Below, one piece after another: positions 8,212 through 16,435 of a stretch of 61,111 nt of DNA; within the stretch, counting starts at the first letter, position 1; the number at the start of each line of letters is the position of its first letter. Under the pieces are notes generated by a model. The model worked only from the letters and a program-made list of their open reading frames with translations. It searched no databases and was not told where the DNA came from. This DNA comes from Candidatus Krumholzibacteriia bacterium. Lineage in GTDB: Bacteria > Krumholzibacteriota > Krumholzibacteriia > JAJRXK01. A program made the position numbers and the translations under genes. The stretch spans positions 1-61,111 of the forward strand of contig JAOZPE010000005.1 in NCBI GenBank assembly GCA_029932915.1, in the 5' to 3' direction.

Positions 8212-9480
8212 GTGAATCTACCCCCGATGGAGAAGGAAAGCCCGCCGCAGCGCCGCGTCCTCGGCAACGGCGCCGTCCTGTTGAGCCGTTTCACCCCCGG
8301 TGCGCACGGCGTGTCCCTGGGGGTATGGATGAAGACCGGCAGCCGTCACGAGGATGCGGCCCTCGGAGGCATCAGCCATCTGCTCGAGCACATGGTCTTC
8401 AAGGGGACCCGTCGGCGGGGAGCCTTCGAGCTGAGCCGCGACATGGAGGCCCTCGGCGGCAACCTCGACGCCTTCACAACCAAGGAGACCACCGCCTACA
8501 CCCTGCGCGTGCTTCCCGGACAGCTTCCGGCCGCGCTGGAGATCCTGGCCGAGATGCTCGAGGAGTCGACGCATCCGGAGGATCAGCTCATCCTGGAGAA
8601 GGACGTGGTGATCGAGGAGATCCTCTCCAGTGAGGACACGCCGGACGACTTCGTGCACGAACGCTTCATCGAGCACCTCTTCGGAAGCCATCCGCTGAGC
8701 CGTCCCATCCTCGGAACGAAGGAGACGGTGACCGCGATCGGGCGCGACGATCTCATTGCCCACATGGACGCGGTCCACCGCGGGGGCAACGTGGTCTTCG
8801 CCCTGAGCGGGGCGATCACCTCCGGTGAGATCGATGCGGTGGCCCAGGCCTTCCACTTCCCTCCGGGGCGGCCCCCCTTGCCGCCGCCGGTCCCGGCTCC
8901 CCGTCCCGCACCGGGCCACTTCAGCTATCCCCGCGATCTCACCCAGCTCTATCTGGAGATCGGTGTGCCCACCGTCGGGATGGACCACCCCGACCGCTAC
9001 GGCCTGGTCCTGCTGGCGAACCTCCTGGGCGGGGGCATGAGCAGCCGTCTGTTCCAGCGGGTCCGCGAACAGGAGGGGCTCGCCTACAGCGTCTACTCCT
9101 GGGCCGACTTCAACGCCGACACCGGCTCGCTGTGCACCTCGCTGTGCGCGAGTGTGGACAAGGGTCTGCGGGCCCTGGAGGTGGTGGCCGAGGAATACCA
9201 GCGTCTGCGGCGTGGTGAGGTAGGGGAGGAGGAGATCGAGATGAACCGCAACCAGGTGCTCTCGGCGATGATCCTCTCCCTGGAGGGTTCGATGCACCAG
9301 ATGTCGCGTCTGGCCCGCGAGGAGATCTACTTCGGCCGTTTCGTTCCGCTGGAGGAGATGATCCGCAGCCTCTACGAGGTCGACCGCGACGAGCTGGTCC
9401 GCCTGGCCGAGACCTACCTCGATCCCACTCTGCAGACCGTCGTCGGTCACGGTCCGGCCCACGAGCTGGCCTTCGCCTGA
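8212..9480 (+). CDS. M16 family zinc metallopeptidase (mitochondrial-processing-peptidase-like)
   Basis: A 422-residue pitrilysin/M16B protein. The inverted zinc motif HLLEH is at residues 56-60, and the distal glutamate ligand falls in IEEI at residue 136, the normal 76-residue spacing. The second half carries the expected inactive repeat and the Arg/Tyr region (LANLLGGGMSSRLFQRVREQEGLAYSVYSW). Related single-chain bacterial enzymes (YmxG/MlpA, PqqL-like) degrade or process peptides; the substrate is unknown here. The start is GTG at 8212 with GGAGG 5 bases upstream; ATG at 8227 is an alternative. No signal peptide is seen, so a cytoplasmic location is likely. Neighbourhood: directly after pnp, as in Bacillus. 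It converges with the minus-strand gene that follows. Confidence 0.93.
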   Translation: MNLPPMEKESPPQRRVLGNGAVLLSRFTPGAHGVSLGVWMKTGSRHEDAALGGISHLLEHMVFKGTRRRGAFELSRDMEALGGNLDAFTTKETTAYTLRVLPGQLPAALEILAEMLEESTHPEDQLILEKDVVIEEILSSEDTPDDFVHERFIEHLFGSHPLSRPILGTKETVTAIGRDDLIAHMDAVHRGGNVVFALSGAITSGEIDAVAQAFHFPPGRPPLPPPVPAPRPAPGHFSYPRDLTQLYLEIGVPTVGMDHPDRYGLVLLANLLGGGMSSRLFQRVREQEGLAYSVYSWADFNADTGSLCTSLCASVDKGLRALEVVAEEYQRLRRGEVGEEEIEMNRNQVLSAMILSLEGSMHQMSRLAREEIYFGRFVPLEEMIRSLYEVDRDELVRLAETYLDPTLQTVVGHGPAHELAFA

Positions 9481-9535
9481 AGCACTTCCGATGATGGGGC
9501 GGGCCGAAGCGGGGGCCTCCGGTCTCGTGGACGGT

Positions 9536-10729
9536 TCAGGCCGGCTGGAAGGCGCCCGTCTCCTCCAACCGCATCAGGCAGGCATCGAAGGCCGCGTCGT
9601 CCAGGGAGAGGCTCACCCGCACGAAGCCCCGTCCTGCCTCTCCGAAGGCCGAGCCCGGTGCCAGGACCACTCCGCTGCGCTCGATGACCTTCGTCACGAA
9701 ACCCAGATCGTCGTCGGCGAAGGCAGGGGGAATCCTTCCCCACAGGAAGATCGTGCCCGGCGAGGGGGGAAGGTCCAGACCCAGGCCCCGCAATCCCTCG
9801 CGGAAGCGAAGCTGTTGACGCCGCAGGCGCGTGCGCTGTTGGCCGAGGAAGGTGTCGTCTCCGGTGAGCGCGGCGAGGGTCGCCTCCTGCGCGGCCAGGA
9901 AGGGTCCGGGACCCCGGTGGCTGGCCAGGATCCGAAGGCGATGGATGCGCTCGGCTCCCCCGGCCAGGAAGGCCACGCCCCATCCCCCCAGGTGGTGGCT
10001 GCAGGTGGGGGTGGAGATCTCCAGGGCACCCTCGCGGGCTCCGGCCAGTTCGAAGATCGACGGCGGCAGGTGCCCCTCGACCAGTGCGAACTCACTCCAG
10101 CGCACGTCGTTGACCAGCAGGATGTCCCGGTCACGGCACAGGGCCAGCAGGCGTCGCAGCTGCGGCAGTTCACAGATCGAACCGGTGGGATCGTGGGGAT
10201 AGGACGACAGGAGGACGCGGGCCGCCGCGAGCGTGTCCTCCTCGATGGAGTCCAGATCGATCACCCCGTCGGGGTTCAGCGGCAGGGCCACTGCCCGGCC
10301 CCTGGCCAGCGCGATCGCCGACAGCCAGGTGGGAGGGCAGGGTGAGGGCACCAGGACGGTGTCGCCCTCCTCGATGAATGCGGACAGGACCAGGTGCAAG
10401 GCGTCCAGCGAACTGGACAGGGGCAGGATCTCCGACTGGGGATCCAGGTGCACGGTGAAGCGTCGCTCGTACCAGTCGCCGACGGCGCGGCGCAACTGGG
10501 GGGTGCCGGCCACCGAGGAGTGCCGGTGGGCGCTGGTGCGCAGGCGGCGCAGCGCGTCGGTGAAGGCGCGGATCACGTGCTCCGGCGGCCGGCCGGTGGG
10601 ACAGCCCAGGCTGAGGTTGAAGACGGGGCTGCCCTCGGCGCGGACCGCCTCGGCTCTCTCGTGGAGGGTCTCGAAGATGAAGGGCTCTCGCAGGATCCGA
10701 TCGAGCTGGTCTTCGCGCATGGCCGCCAT
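9536..10729 (-). CDS. Fold-type I aminotransferase-like protein lacking the PLP lysine
   Basis: The 397-residue product aligns over its whole length with class I/II aminotransferases (AspAT fold). However, most cofactor residues are changed. The Schiff-base lysine of the SK...GWR motif is Cys243 (PTCSHHLGGWGVAF). The phosphate-binding arginine eight residues later is Gly251. The asparagine of NPTG is Asp180 (YPHDPTG). The tyrosine of the DExY motif is Trp211 (NDVRWSEF). The cofactor aspartate (Asp208) and the C-terminal carboxylate-binding arginine (Arg371 in GFVRVSLS) are kept. I checked the codons around 9990-10020 and TGC is unambiguous. This argues for a pseudoenzyme or for altered chemistry, not a frameshift. 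Two adjacent starts exist (10729 and 10720), both with weak ribosome sites. It is divergent from the NodB-like gene. Confidence 0.85.
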   Translation of the reverse strand: MAAMREDQLDRILREPFIFETLHERAEAVRAEGSPVFNLSLGCPTGRPPEHVIRAFTDALRRLRTSAHRHSSVAGTPQLRRAVGDWYERRFTVHLDPQSEILPLSSSLDALHLVLSAFIEEGDTVLVPSPCPPTWLSAIALARGRAVALPLNPDGVIDLDSIEEDTLAAARVLLSSYPHDPTGSICELPQLRRLLALCRDRDILLVNDVRWSEFALVEGHLPPSIFELAGAREGALEISTPTCSHHLGGWGVAFLAGGAERIHRLRILASHRGPGPFLAAQEATLAALTGDDTFLGQQRTRLRRQQLRFREGLRGLGLDLPPSPGTIFLWGRIPPAFADDDLGFVTKVIERSGVVLAPGSAFGEAGRGFVRVSLSLDDAAFDACLMRLEETGAFQPA

Positions 10730-10764
10730 CCGGGGATGAGGAGACAGGGGCGGGACACGAGCGC

Positions 10765-10793
10765 AGCCTAGCACAGGGCCGGCCGGGGGAAAA
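10765..10793 (-). promoter_or_regulatory. Possible promoter of the aminotransferase-like gene
   Basis: Read on the minus strand: TTTTCC (10793-10788), a 17-base spacer and TAGGCT (10770-10765) preceded by TGC as in an extended -10. The leader to the ATG at 10729 would be about 30 bases. Weak motif match. Confidence 0.3.
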
Positions 10794-10838
10794 CCGCGGC
10801 CTGCCGGCCTCCCCGCCCTGCTCGGCGGAGACCGGTCT

Positions 10839-10867
10839 TGGACAGACGGGCCCGATCGTGGTACGGT
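10839..10867 (+). promoter_or_regulatory. Possible promoter of the NodB-like gene
   Basis: TGGACA (10839-10844), a 17-base spacer and TACGGT (10862-10867). The -35 is one base off consensus and the -10 is poor. It lies in the divergent intergenic region 10730-10988, which holds no other recognisable element. Confidence 0.35.
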
Positions 10868-10988
10868 AGAAGTCCTGACACTGGTGTTTCCTCGAGGGCG
10901 CCACCTTGGATCGAACGACTCTTCGGCCCCGGTCACGACGACCGCGGCGGACGAATCGGCTGGCGAACGACACCGGTACGAGGCTCCC

Positions 10989-11744
10989 ATGATCTGGTCG
11001 ACCGCTGAACGCGTTGACAAGCGCGGTGCGTCCATTGCTTCCATCGCCATCGCTTGCCCCCGGGTGAGTGAACATCCACGTCTGGCTCTGTCGTGGATCT
11101 CCCGCTCCCGCTTCGAATCCATTCTCGACGGGCTCCTGGAACGGGGCGTTCGCTTCCTCGACCTGGACGACTTCCGGCGGCAGGTCGAGGATCCGTCGGC
11201 CGAGGCTTCCGGGGGCATCCTGTTGACCTTCGAGGACGCCGACGAGAACTTCCTCCACCGGGTGGCTCCGCTTCTCCACGAACGGGAGATCCCCGCCGTG
11301 CTCTTCGTGGCCACTGCCTCGGTGGGCCATGTGGAAGGCCGCAGTTTCGGCCCCTTCCGGCGGGAGACCCCCCAGCTCTCCTGGTCGCAACTGAGGAAAC
11401 TCCGAGCGTGGGGCATCCGCACGCAGTCGGCGGGGCATCACGTCCTCGATCTGCGGAGCGTACCGCCGGAGGTGGCCTTCGGCGACCTCATCCGCTCGCG
11501 CCGTGAACTCGAGCGCCGTCTCTCGGAGGAGGCGGTGGCGCTGAGCTATCCGCATCGTGCCGTCGACGAGGAGATCGCCGACCTGGCCCGGCGGGCGGGC
11601 TTCGCACTGGCCTTCGGAGGGGGGGAGGGCAAGCTCAGCGATCCGCTGATGGACCTGCCCCGGATGGCCCTGCGACCGTCGGACAGTGCCGACGGCGTAC
11701 TCCGCCGCATGGAGAAGCAGAAGGCGCGGAGGGAACAGGCCTGA
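10989..11744 (+). CDS. Divergent polysaccharide-deacetylase-like (NodB/CE4 fold) protein
   Basis: About 251 residues with the NodB layout. Motif 1 appears as LLTFEDADENF at residues 78-88, where canonical enzymes have TFDDG, so the catalytic-base aspartate would be Glu82 and the metal aspartate Asp83. Motif 2 reads TQSAGHHVLDL: the first metal histidine position is Gln146 and the second is His150. A SYPHR segment near 186 matches the usual YPxG motif. CE4 enzymes remove N- or O-acetyl groups from polysaccharides such as peptidoglycan; the changes make activity doubtful. No signal peptide is visible. The start at 10989 follows GAGG at 5 bases. A GTG at 10884 extends the frame by 35 residues without a ribosome site or homology. 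The gene ends convergent with the DUF4388 gene. Confidence 0.7.
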   Translation: MIWSTAERVDKRGASIASIAIACPRVSEHPRLALSWISRSRFESILDGLLERGVRFLDLDDFRRQVEDPSAEASGGILLTFEDADENFLHRVAPLLHEREIPAVLFVATASVGHVEGRSFGPFRRETPQLSWSQLRKLRAWGIRTQSAGHHVLDLRSVPPEVAFGDLIRSRRELERRLSEEAVALSYPHRAVDEEIADLARRAGFALAFGGGEGKLSDPLMDLPRMALRPSDSADGVLRRMEKQKARREQA

Positions 11745-11789
11745 GATCAGACCCGACGGGAGCGGGATGCGTGCGTCTCGTGGTGCCGC

Positions 11790-12887
11790 TCAGCGCCGGG
11801 CGGGCGCGCGGGCCGTGTCGAAGTCGAGCCGATAGCCGCCTTCACCGTCCAGCTCGTAGTGATAGACGCTGAGCTCGGGAAGGCTCTCGCCCAGGTACAG
11901 GGGCGAGCGCAATTCCTCCAGCCGCTGGGGATAGTGTCCCTCCGCCTGGTGATAGAGGTCGAGGGCGGCATCGATGCGTGCCGTGCGCTGCTCCACCTGG
12001 AAGCGTTCGTTCCGCTCGGCGGCCGGGGTGGGCCGCTGGGCGTAACCGTCCAGGGGCTTCAGCCACCAGGATGCCGCCAGCGCGACGAGGGAGAGGGCCA
12101 GGACCACCCAGGTGGCCGTCGAGGCCAGGGGGGAACGGTGCTCGGCCGCCTGCTGTGGGCTCTCCTCGGTCTGGGTGGCCGGCTGGTCGAGAACCCGGAT
12201 GAGGTCGTCCTCCAGCAGCAGGTCGAGGTTCTGCAGGACGTCGAAGTACGACATCCGGCCGTGCGCGACGATGTGCCCCAGGGTGTTCTCCTCGCCGATG
12301 ACCTCCAGGAGGTGGAGGAGACGTTCGTTCAGCGGGAGCTGATCGCTGGGGGTGTCGGTGCGGCGGATGCGCACGCTCTCGTCGAAGAAGCGTTCCTCGA
12401 GCGTGGCGATCTCGTCGATCCGCCGGGCCGCTTCCATCAGGAGCCCTTCCACCTTCACCCGGATGCGTCCCTTCAGACCCTGCAGCGCGTCGCGTTCGGC
12501 GCGGAAGTGGTAGCGTCCGTGGTGCAGGAGCATGCCGCGGAAGATGTGTTCCTGGACCACCTCGTGCTGGATCCGCAGCAGTTCCTCCGGACTGAAGTGT
12601 CCCTCGTTCACCAGGATCTCGGCCAGGTCGAGCGAGCTGTTCTGCTGGATGAAGTCGAGGTGCTCCCAGCTCTCCGATCCGAGGAAACCGTAGGATCTCA
12701 GGTAGGTCTTCAACGGGTCGGGTGAGCTTCCCCGGCGGTCGCGGTAGCTGACGAGTTCTCCACTCTCGAAGTAGAGAACCATGGGGTAGGATGCCTCCAC
12801 CGTGAGCACGCCGGTCTTCTGCTGCAGCGCGATGAGCTGGAGGATCTCCTCCAGGGTGAATTCGCTGAGACGTCCTTCCAGTGCCAT
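11790..12887 (-). CDS. DUF4388 domain protein with one membrane segment and pseudopilin-like C-terminal domain
   Basis: A 365-residue protein. Residues 1-110 match DUF4388 (MALEGRLSEFTLEEILQLIA, KTGVLTV, YFESGELVSY), a domain common in gliding and gene-regulation proteins of myxobacteria and related phyla. The middle (110-235) is helical and acidic. A single hydrophobic helix lies at 257-276. The C-terminal part (about 298-360) starts RIDAALDLYHQAEGHYPQRLEEL, resembling the globular part of GspG-type pseudopilins, so it would face the periplasm. The domain order suggests a transmembrane adaptor linking a cytoplasmic DUF4388 platform to an outside domain. It lies 14 bases after the TPR/Cys-cluster gene on the same strand and is almost certainly co-transcribed. 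Precise function is unknown. Confidence 0.8.
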   Translation of the reverse strand: MALEGRLSEFTLEEILQLIALQQKTGVLTVEASYPMVLYFESGELVSYRDRRGSSPDPLKTYLRSYGFLGSESWEHLDFIQQNSSLDLAEILVNEGHFSPEELLRIQHEVVQEHIFRGMLLHHGRYHFRAERDALQGLKGRIRVKVEGLLMEAARRIDEIATLEERFFDESVRIRRTDTPSDQLPLNERLLHLLEVIGEENTLGHIVAHGRMSYFDVLQNLDLLLEDDLIRVLDQPATQTEESPQQAAEHRSPLASTATWVVLALSLVALAASWWLKPLDGYAQRPTPAAERNERFQVEQRTARIDAALDLYHQAEGHYPQRLEELRSPLYLGESLPELSVYHYELDGEGGYRLDFDTARAPARR

Positions 12888-12901
12888 CGTTTCCTACCTC
12901 G

Positions 12902-14938
12902 TCAGGCCTTCAGCTTGTTGTCCACGCGGTTCTCCAGCAGATCGGAGAACTTGACCATGCTCGAAGGATGCAAGAGGAAGCTGCGGCTGCGCCAGGAAGT
13001 GCGGCCGTAACGGGAGATGAGGAAGAGCAGCAACAGGCCGGCGAAGGAGAGGATGCGGGGCAGGGCCAGCAGAGGCGTGACCGTCACCGGTGCCCAGGGA
13101 CTGGGAAGCAGACCCTGGGGAAGGACGATGCCGTACACGCAGGTCCAGGCGAAGAGGGTCAACAGCAGCCCGCGCTTGCGCAGCCCGTTGTACAGGTCGC
13201 CGGCCCCGATGGCCCAGGCATTGAGCCTTCTCACCTTCGAGTGGAAGGCGTACTCGGCGGCGCGGCGCCGGTTGCGCAGCAGGGTGCTCAACACCATCTC
13301 CGAACGCGCCCGTTGGGCGGTGGTGGTACAAGTCGGGCACAGGATGCTTCCCTCGTGCTCGCCGCTGCAGCGCTGGCAGGCGAGCTTTCCGCAGTTGGAA
13401 CACTCGTAGACCAGCCGCTCGCGGGAGAAGACCTTGAACAGGACCAGCGAGAGCAGCAGGGTGACGACCAGCCACGCCGGGATGGCGTCAGGCGGCACAC
13501 CGAGCCAGCGTCTCCACGGTACCAACAGGTCGTAGGGCTGCAGGCTTCCGCGCTCGTGCCAGGCCATGGCCCAGGTCTCGCCTGCACTGGGGGCCTGGTA
13601 GTAGACGGCGCCCGTGGGGAGCCTTCGCGCGCTCGATCCCAGCTCGAAACCCAGTTGCGAGGCGCGCTGCATGTATTCGCCGCCCTCCTTGAAGAAGAGC
13701 TTCTTGATGTACGACTGGGCCAGGTTGTACCAGGTCGAGCCCTGCAGGGAATCGATCGACGCGCTGCGCTGGAAGCCGGCCACGGCCCGGTCGTAGTTCC
13801 CGCGGAAGTAGTGGTTGCCGGCCAGGTTGTTCACCGCCTTGGCGTCATCGCCGCGCAGGCTGAGCACCTTCTGGAAGTCGAGACTGCTGGCCTCGAACTG
13901 TCCCCGGTGGGCCTTCAGCATGGCGCGGGCGAAGAGCAGATCGGCGTTCTCCGGATCGTTGGCGATCGCTTCCTCCAGTTGCGCGGCCAGGGAGGTGGAG
14001 GGTGTGTCGTGCGCCGCTCTCCAGGAGAGACTCGCCGTGCTCGTCTCCCTCACGCCCACCAGCGGAGTGGAGAGCAGGCCGCCATCGAGGCCCTGGATCG
14101 CGAAGAAGAGCACGAAGGCCGACAGGACGATCCGCTCGCGCCGACCGCCGTAGAGCCAGATCATCACCACCGCCAGGCACAGGAGGGGAATCACCCCGAG
14201 GCGCAGGGCGAAGACGGCCAGGGCGGGGATCCACAGCATCCACGCCACCCCCTGCTCGCGGTGGCCGGGCTGCAGCCACGAGGCGAGCTGGTGATGGAGG
14301 AAGGGGAGGTAGCGGAGCAGGAGGATCAGGACGATCCACAGGAAGGCGCCCGCGAGCACCAGATCGATTCCCAGCAGCAGGCGGGCGGCCCAACGGCTCT
14401 GTGAGCGATATCCGTGCAGGCTTGCCTTGAATCCTTCCACGGCATCCTGGACGACCATGGGGTTGCCCTGGGAGAGGTGGACGCGGGCCAGGGTCCACCA
14501 CGCCCCGGCGAAGTCGGGGTCTTCGGCGACCGCGCTCTCGAGCCGGTCCAGCGCGGGTGAACGCCGTCCCTCCTCCAGGGCCAGCTTTCCCTGGCGCCAG
14601 AAGAGGCGGGCGCGCAGGGGGTGCTCGGCCCAGGCCACCAGTACGGTTTCCCAGTTGGCGGGCGGTTCCGCGGTGAAACGCGGGTCCGCGGCCGAGGTTT
14701 CGGTGCTGGACGAAGGGAGTTCGGAGCCGACGGGTTGGGTGGGGGCGAGGCCGGATTCCACCGGAGGAGAGGACACGCCCACATCGGGGGCCGGCGAGGA
14801 GGCCGGCTCGGAGGTGGGGGAAAGCGTGGCCGCCGCCGCCGTGGCGGCGAATCCCCACAGAAGGACGCACACGACCCCGATTCGGAGTGGAGCGGAGGAA
14901 AAGCGTCCATGGCTCGCCGGCGATTCTAGCACTATCAT
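12902..14938 (-). CDS. Membrane TPR protein with a six-cysteine cluster
   Basis: About 678 residues of unassigned function. A signal or anchor helix ([19 protein letters not shown]) is followed by a Ser/Pro/Thr-rich linker, TPR-like repeats near 110-190, and several membrane helices (roughly 200-310). A second TPR block comes next ([52 protein letters not shown]), then another helix near 490. A compact cysteine group follows at 513, 516, 521, 524, 534 and 537 ([12 protein letters not shown]...CPTC) that looks like a zinc ribbon. Two more helices lie before the C-terminus. ATG at 14938 sits too close to AGAGGG; GTG at 14932 has better spacing (7 bases), so the start is uncertain by two residues. 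It precedes the DUF4388 gene and the pair probably works together at the inner membrane. Confidence 0.8.
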   Translation of the reverse strand: MIVLESPASHGRFSSAPLRIGVVCVLLWGFAATAAAATLSPTSEPASSPAPDVGVSSPPVESGLAPTQPVGSELPSSSTETSAADPRFTAEPPANWETVLVAWAEHPLRARLFWRQGKLALEEGRRSPALDRLESAVAEDPDFAGAWWTLARVHLSQGNPMVVQDAVEGFKASLHGYRSQSRWAARLLLGIDLVLAGAFLWIVLILLLRYLPFLHHQLASWLQPGHREQGVAWMLWIPALAVFALRLGVIPLLCLAVVMIWLYGGRRERIVLSAFVLFFAIQGLDGGLLSTPLVGVRETSTASLSWRAAHDTPSTSLAAQLEEAIANDPENADLLFARAMLKAHRGQFEASSLDFQKVLSLRGDDAKAVNNLAGNHYFRGNYDRAVAGFQRSASIDSLQGSTWYNLAQSYIKKLFFKEGGEYMQRASQLGFELGSSARRLPTGAVYYQAPSAGETWAMAWHERGSLQPYDLLVPWRRWLGVPPDAIPAWLVVTLLLSLVLFKVFSRERLVYECSNCGKLACQRCSGEHEGSILCPTCTTTAQRARSEMVLSTLLRNRRRAAEYAFHSKVRRLNAWAIGAGDLYNGLRKRGLLLTLFAWTCVYGIVLPQGLLPSPWAPVTVTPLLALPRILSFAGLLLLFLISRYGRTSWRSRSFLLHPSSMVKFSDLLENRVDNKLKA

Positions 14939-14992
14939 GCCCTCTGGCTTGGTGGTCTGTGATGGCCCTCCACGGCCGCCGATGGCTGGCCC

Positions 14993-15021
14993 TTTCCCCG
15001 CAAGGATTGTGCCGCTATACT
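14993..15021 (+). promoter_or_regulatory. Candidate promoter of asnS, possibly bidirectional
   Basis: A good -10 TATACT (15016-15021) with only a weak -35 (TTTCCC, 14993-14998) precedes asnS by about 90 bases. The same bases read on the minus strand give TATAGC, a possible -10 for the divergent TPR/Cys-cluster gene. Motif evidence only. Confidence 0.4.
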
Positions 15022-15110
15022 CCACGGTTTCCCGGCTGGAAGCTCTGAAACCAGCTCCTTTCCCCCTTTCCGCGCGCCTCGGGCGGCGGGATCGCAAAGA
15101 GGACGGCGCC

Positions 15111-16409
15111 ATGCAGCCTCAGGTCTGGATCGAAGAAATCGGCCGGCACGACGGTGAGACGGCCCTGGTTCGTGGTTGGGTCTACCACCTGCGTACCATG
15201 AAGAAACTGGCCTTCGTGGTCCTGCGGGACGGCACCGGTCTGCTCCAGGTGGTGGCGGTCAAGGGAGAGATCGACGACGAGCTCTTCGAGCGGGTGTGCG
15301 ATCTCACCCAGGAGAGCTGCGTGGAGATCACCGGCACCGTCCGCGAGGACCGTCGCGCCCCCGGCGGCTACGAGATGCAACTGCAGAGCCTGAAGGTGAT
15401 CGGGGAGAGCCACGACTATCCCATCACCCCCAAGGAACACGGGACCACCTTCCTGATGGATCACCGTCACCTGTGGCTGCGCAGCCGCAAACAACATGCG
15501 CTGATGAAGCTGCGGCACACGGTGGTCGCCGCCATCCGCGATTTCCTCGACCGGGAGGGCTTCACGCTGGTCGACGCGCCCATCTTCACGCCGAGTGCCT
15601 GTGAGGGAACGAGCACGCTGTTCGAGACCGATTACTTCGGCGACAAGGCCTATCTCACCCAGAGCGGTCAGCTCTACATGGAGGCCGCCGCTGCGGCCTT
15701 CGGAAAGGCCTACTGCTTCGGCCCGACCTTCCGCGCGGAGAAGAGCAAGACCCGGCGCCATCTCACCGAGTTCTGGATGGTCGAGCCGGAAGTGGCCTTC
15801 GCCGATCTGGACGACATCATGGAACTGGAGGAACGCTTCGTCAGTTCCATCGTCGAGCGGGTGCTCGAAGAGCGCCGCGATCTGCTGGAGAACGTGCTCG
15901 AGCGCGACATCTCCCGTCTGGAGGCGGTCCAGGCACCCTTCCCCCGCCTGAGCTACGACGAAGCGGTGAAGAAACTCAACGACGGCGGCTTCGCGTTCGA
16001 GTGGGGCGGAGACTTCGGCGCGGCCGACGAGACCTTCCTGTCCGAGGAATACGACCGGCCGCTCTTCGTCCACCGCTATCCGGCCGAGGTCAAGGCCTTC
16101 TACATGGAGCGCGATCCCCAGGATGCGAGGCTGTCGCTGTCGGTCGACCTGCTGGCGCCGGAGGGATACGGAGAGATCATCGGCGGCGGACAGCGCAGCG
16201 CCGATCTCGACTACCTGCTCGAGCAGATCGAACGGCACCAACTGCCCCAGGAGGCCTTCCAGTGGTATCTCGACCTGAGGCGCTATGGAACCTTTCCCCA
16301 CGGAGGTTTCGGGCTGGGCCTCGAACGGATGGTGACCTATCTGGCCGGCATCGCCCACCTGCGCGAGGCCATTCCCTTTCCCCGTCAGATCCATCGACTG
16401 GCCCCGTGA
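15111..16409 (+). CDS. asnS: Asparaginyl-tRNA synthetase
   Basis: Class IIb synthetase that charges tRNA-Asn. The start at 15111 ([20 protein letters not shown]) gives 432 residues, the normal AsnRS size, with GAGG a few bases upstream. The N-terminal OB fold contains [21 protein letters not shown]. The catalytic domain has motif 2 ([20 protein letters not shown]) and motif 3 ([11 protein letters not shown]). [11 protein letters not shown] and the absence of a GAD insert favour AsnRS over AspRS. The frame is open far upstream, but that region lies opposite the divergent gene. Its presence implies direct asparaginylation of tRNA-Asn. The next gene starts 26 bases after the stop. Confidence 0.95.
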   Translation: MQPQVWIEEIGRHDGETALVRGWVYHLRTMKKLAFVVLRDGTGLLQVVAVKGEIDDELFERVCDLTQESCVEITGTVREDRRAPGGYEMQLQSLKVIGESHDYPITPKEHGTTFLMDHRHLWLRSRKQHALMKLRHTVVAAIRDFLDREGFTLVDAPIFTPSACEGTSTLFETDYFGDKAYLTQSGQLYMEAAAAAFGKAYCFGPTFRAEKSKTRRHLTEFWMVEPEVAFADLDDIMELEERFVSSIVERVLEERRDLLENVLERDISRLEAVQAPFPRLSYDEAVKKLNDGGFAFEWGGDFGAADETFLSEEYDRPLFVHRYPAEVKAFYMERDPQDARLSLSVDLLAPEGYGEIIGGGQRSADLDYLLEQIERHQLPQEAFQWYLDLRRYGTFPHGGFGLGLERMVTYLAGIAHLREAIPFPRQIHRLAP

Positions 16410-16435
16410 GGCCGTTCCCCGGAGGGCGAGGTTCC

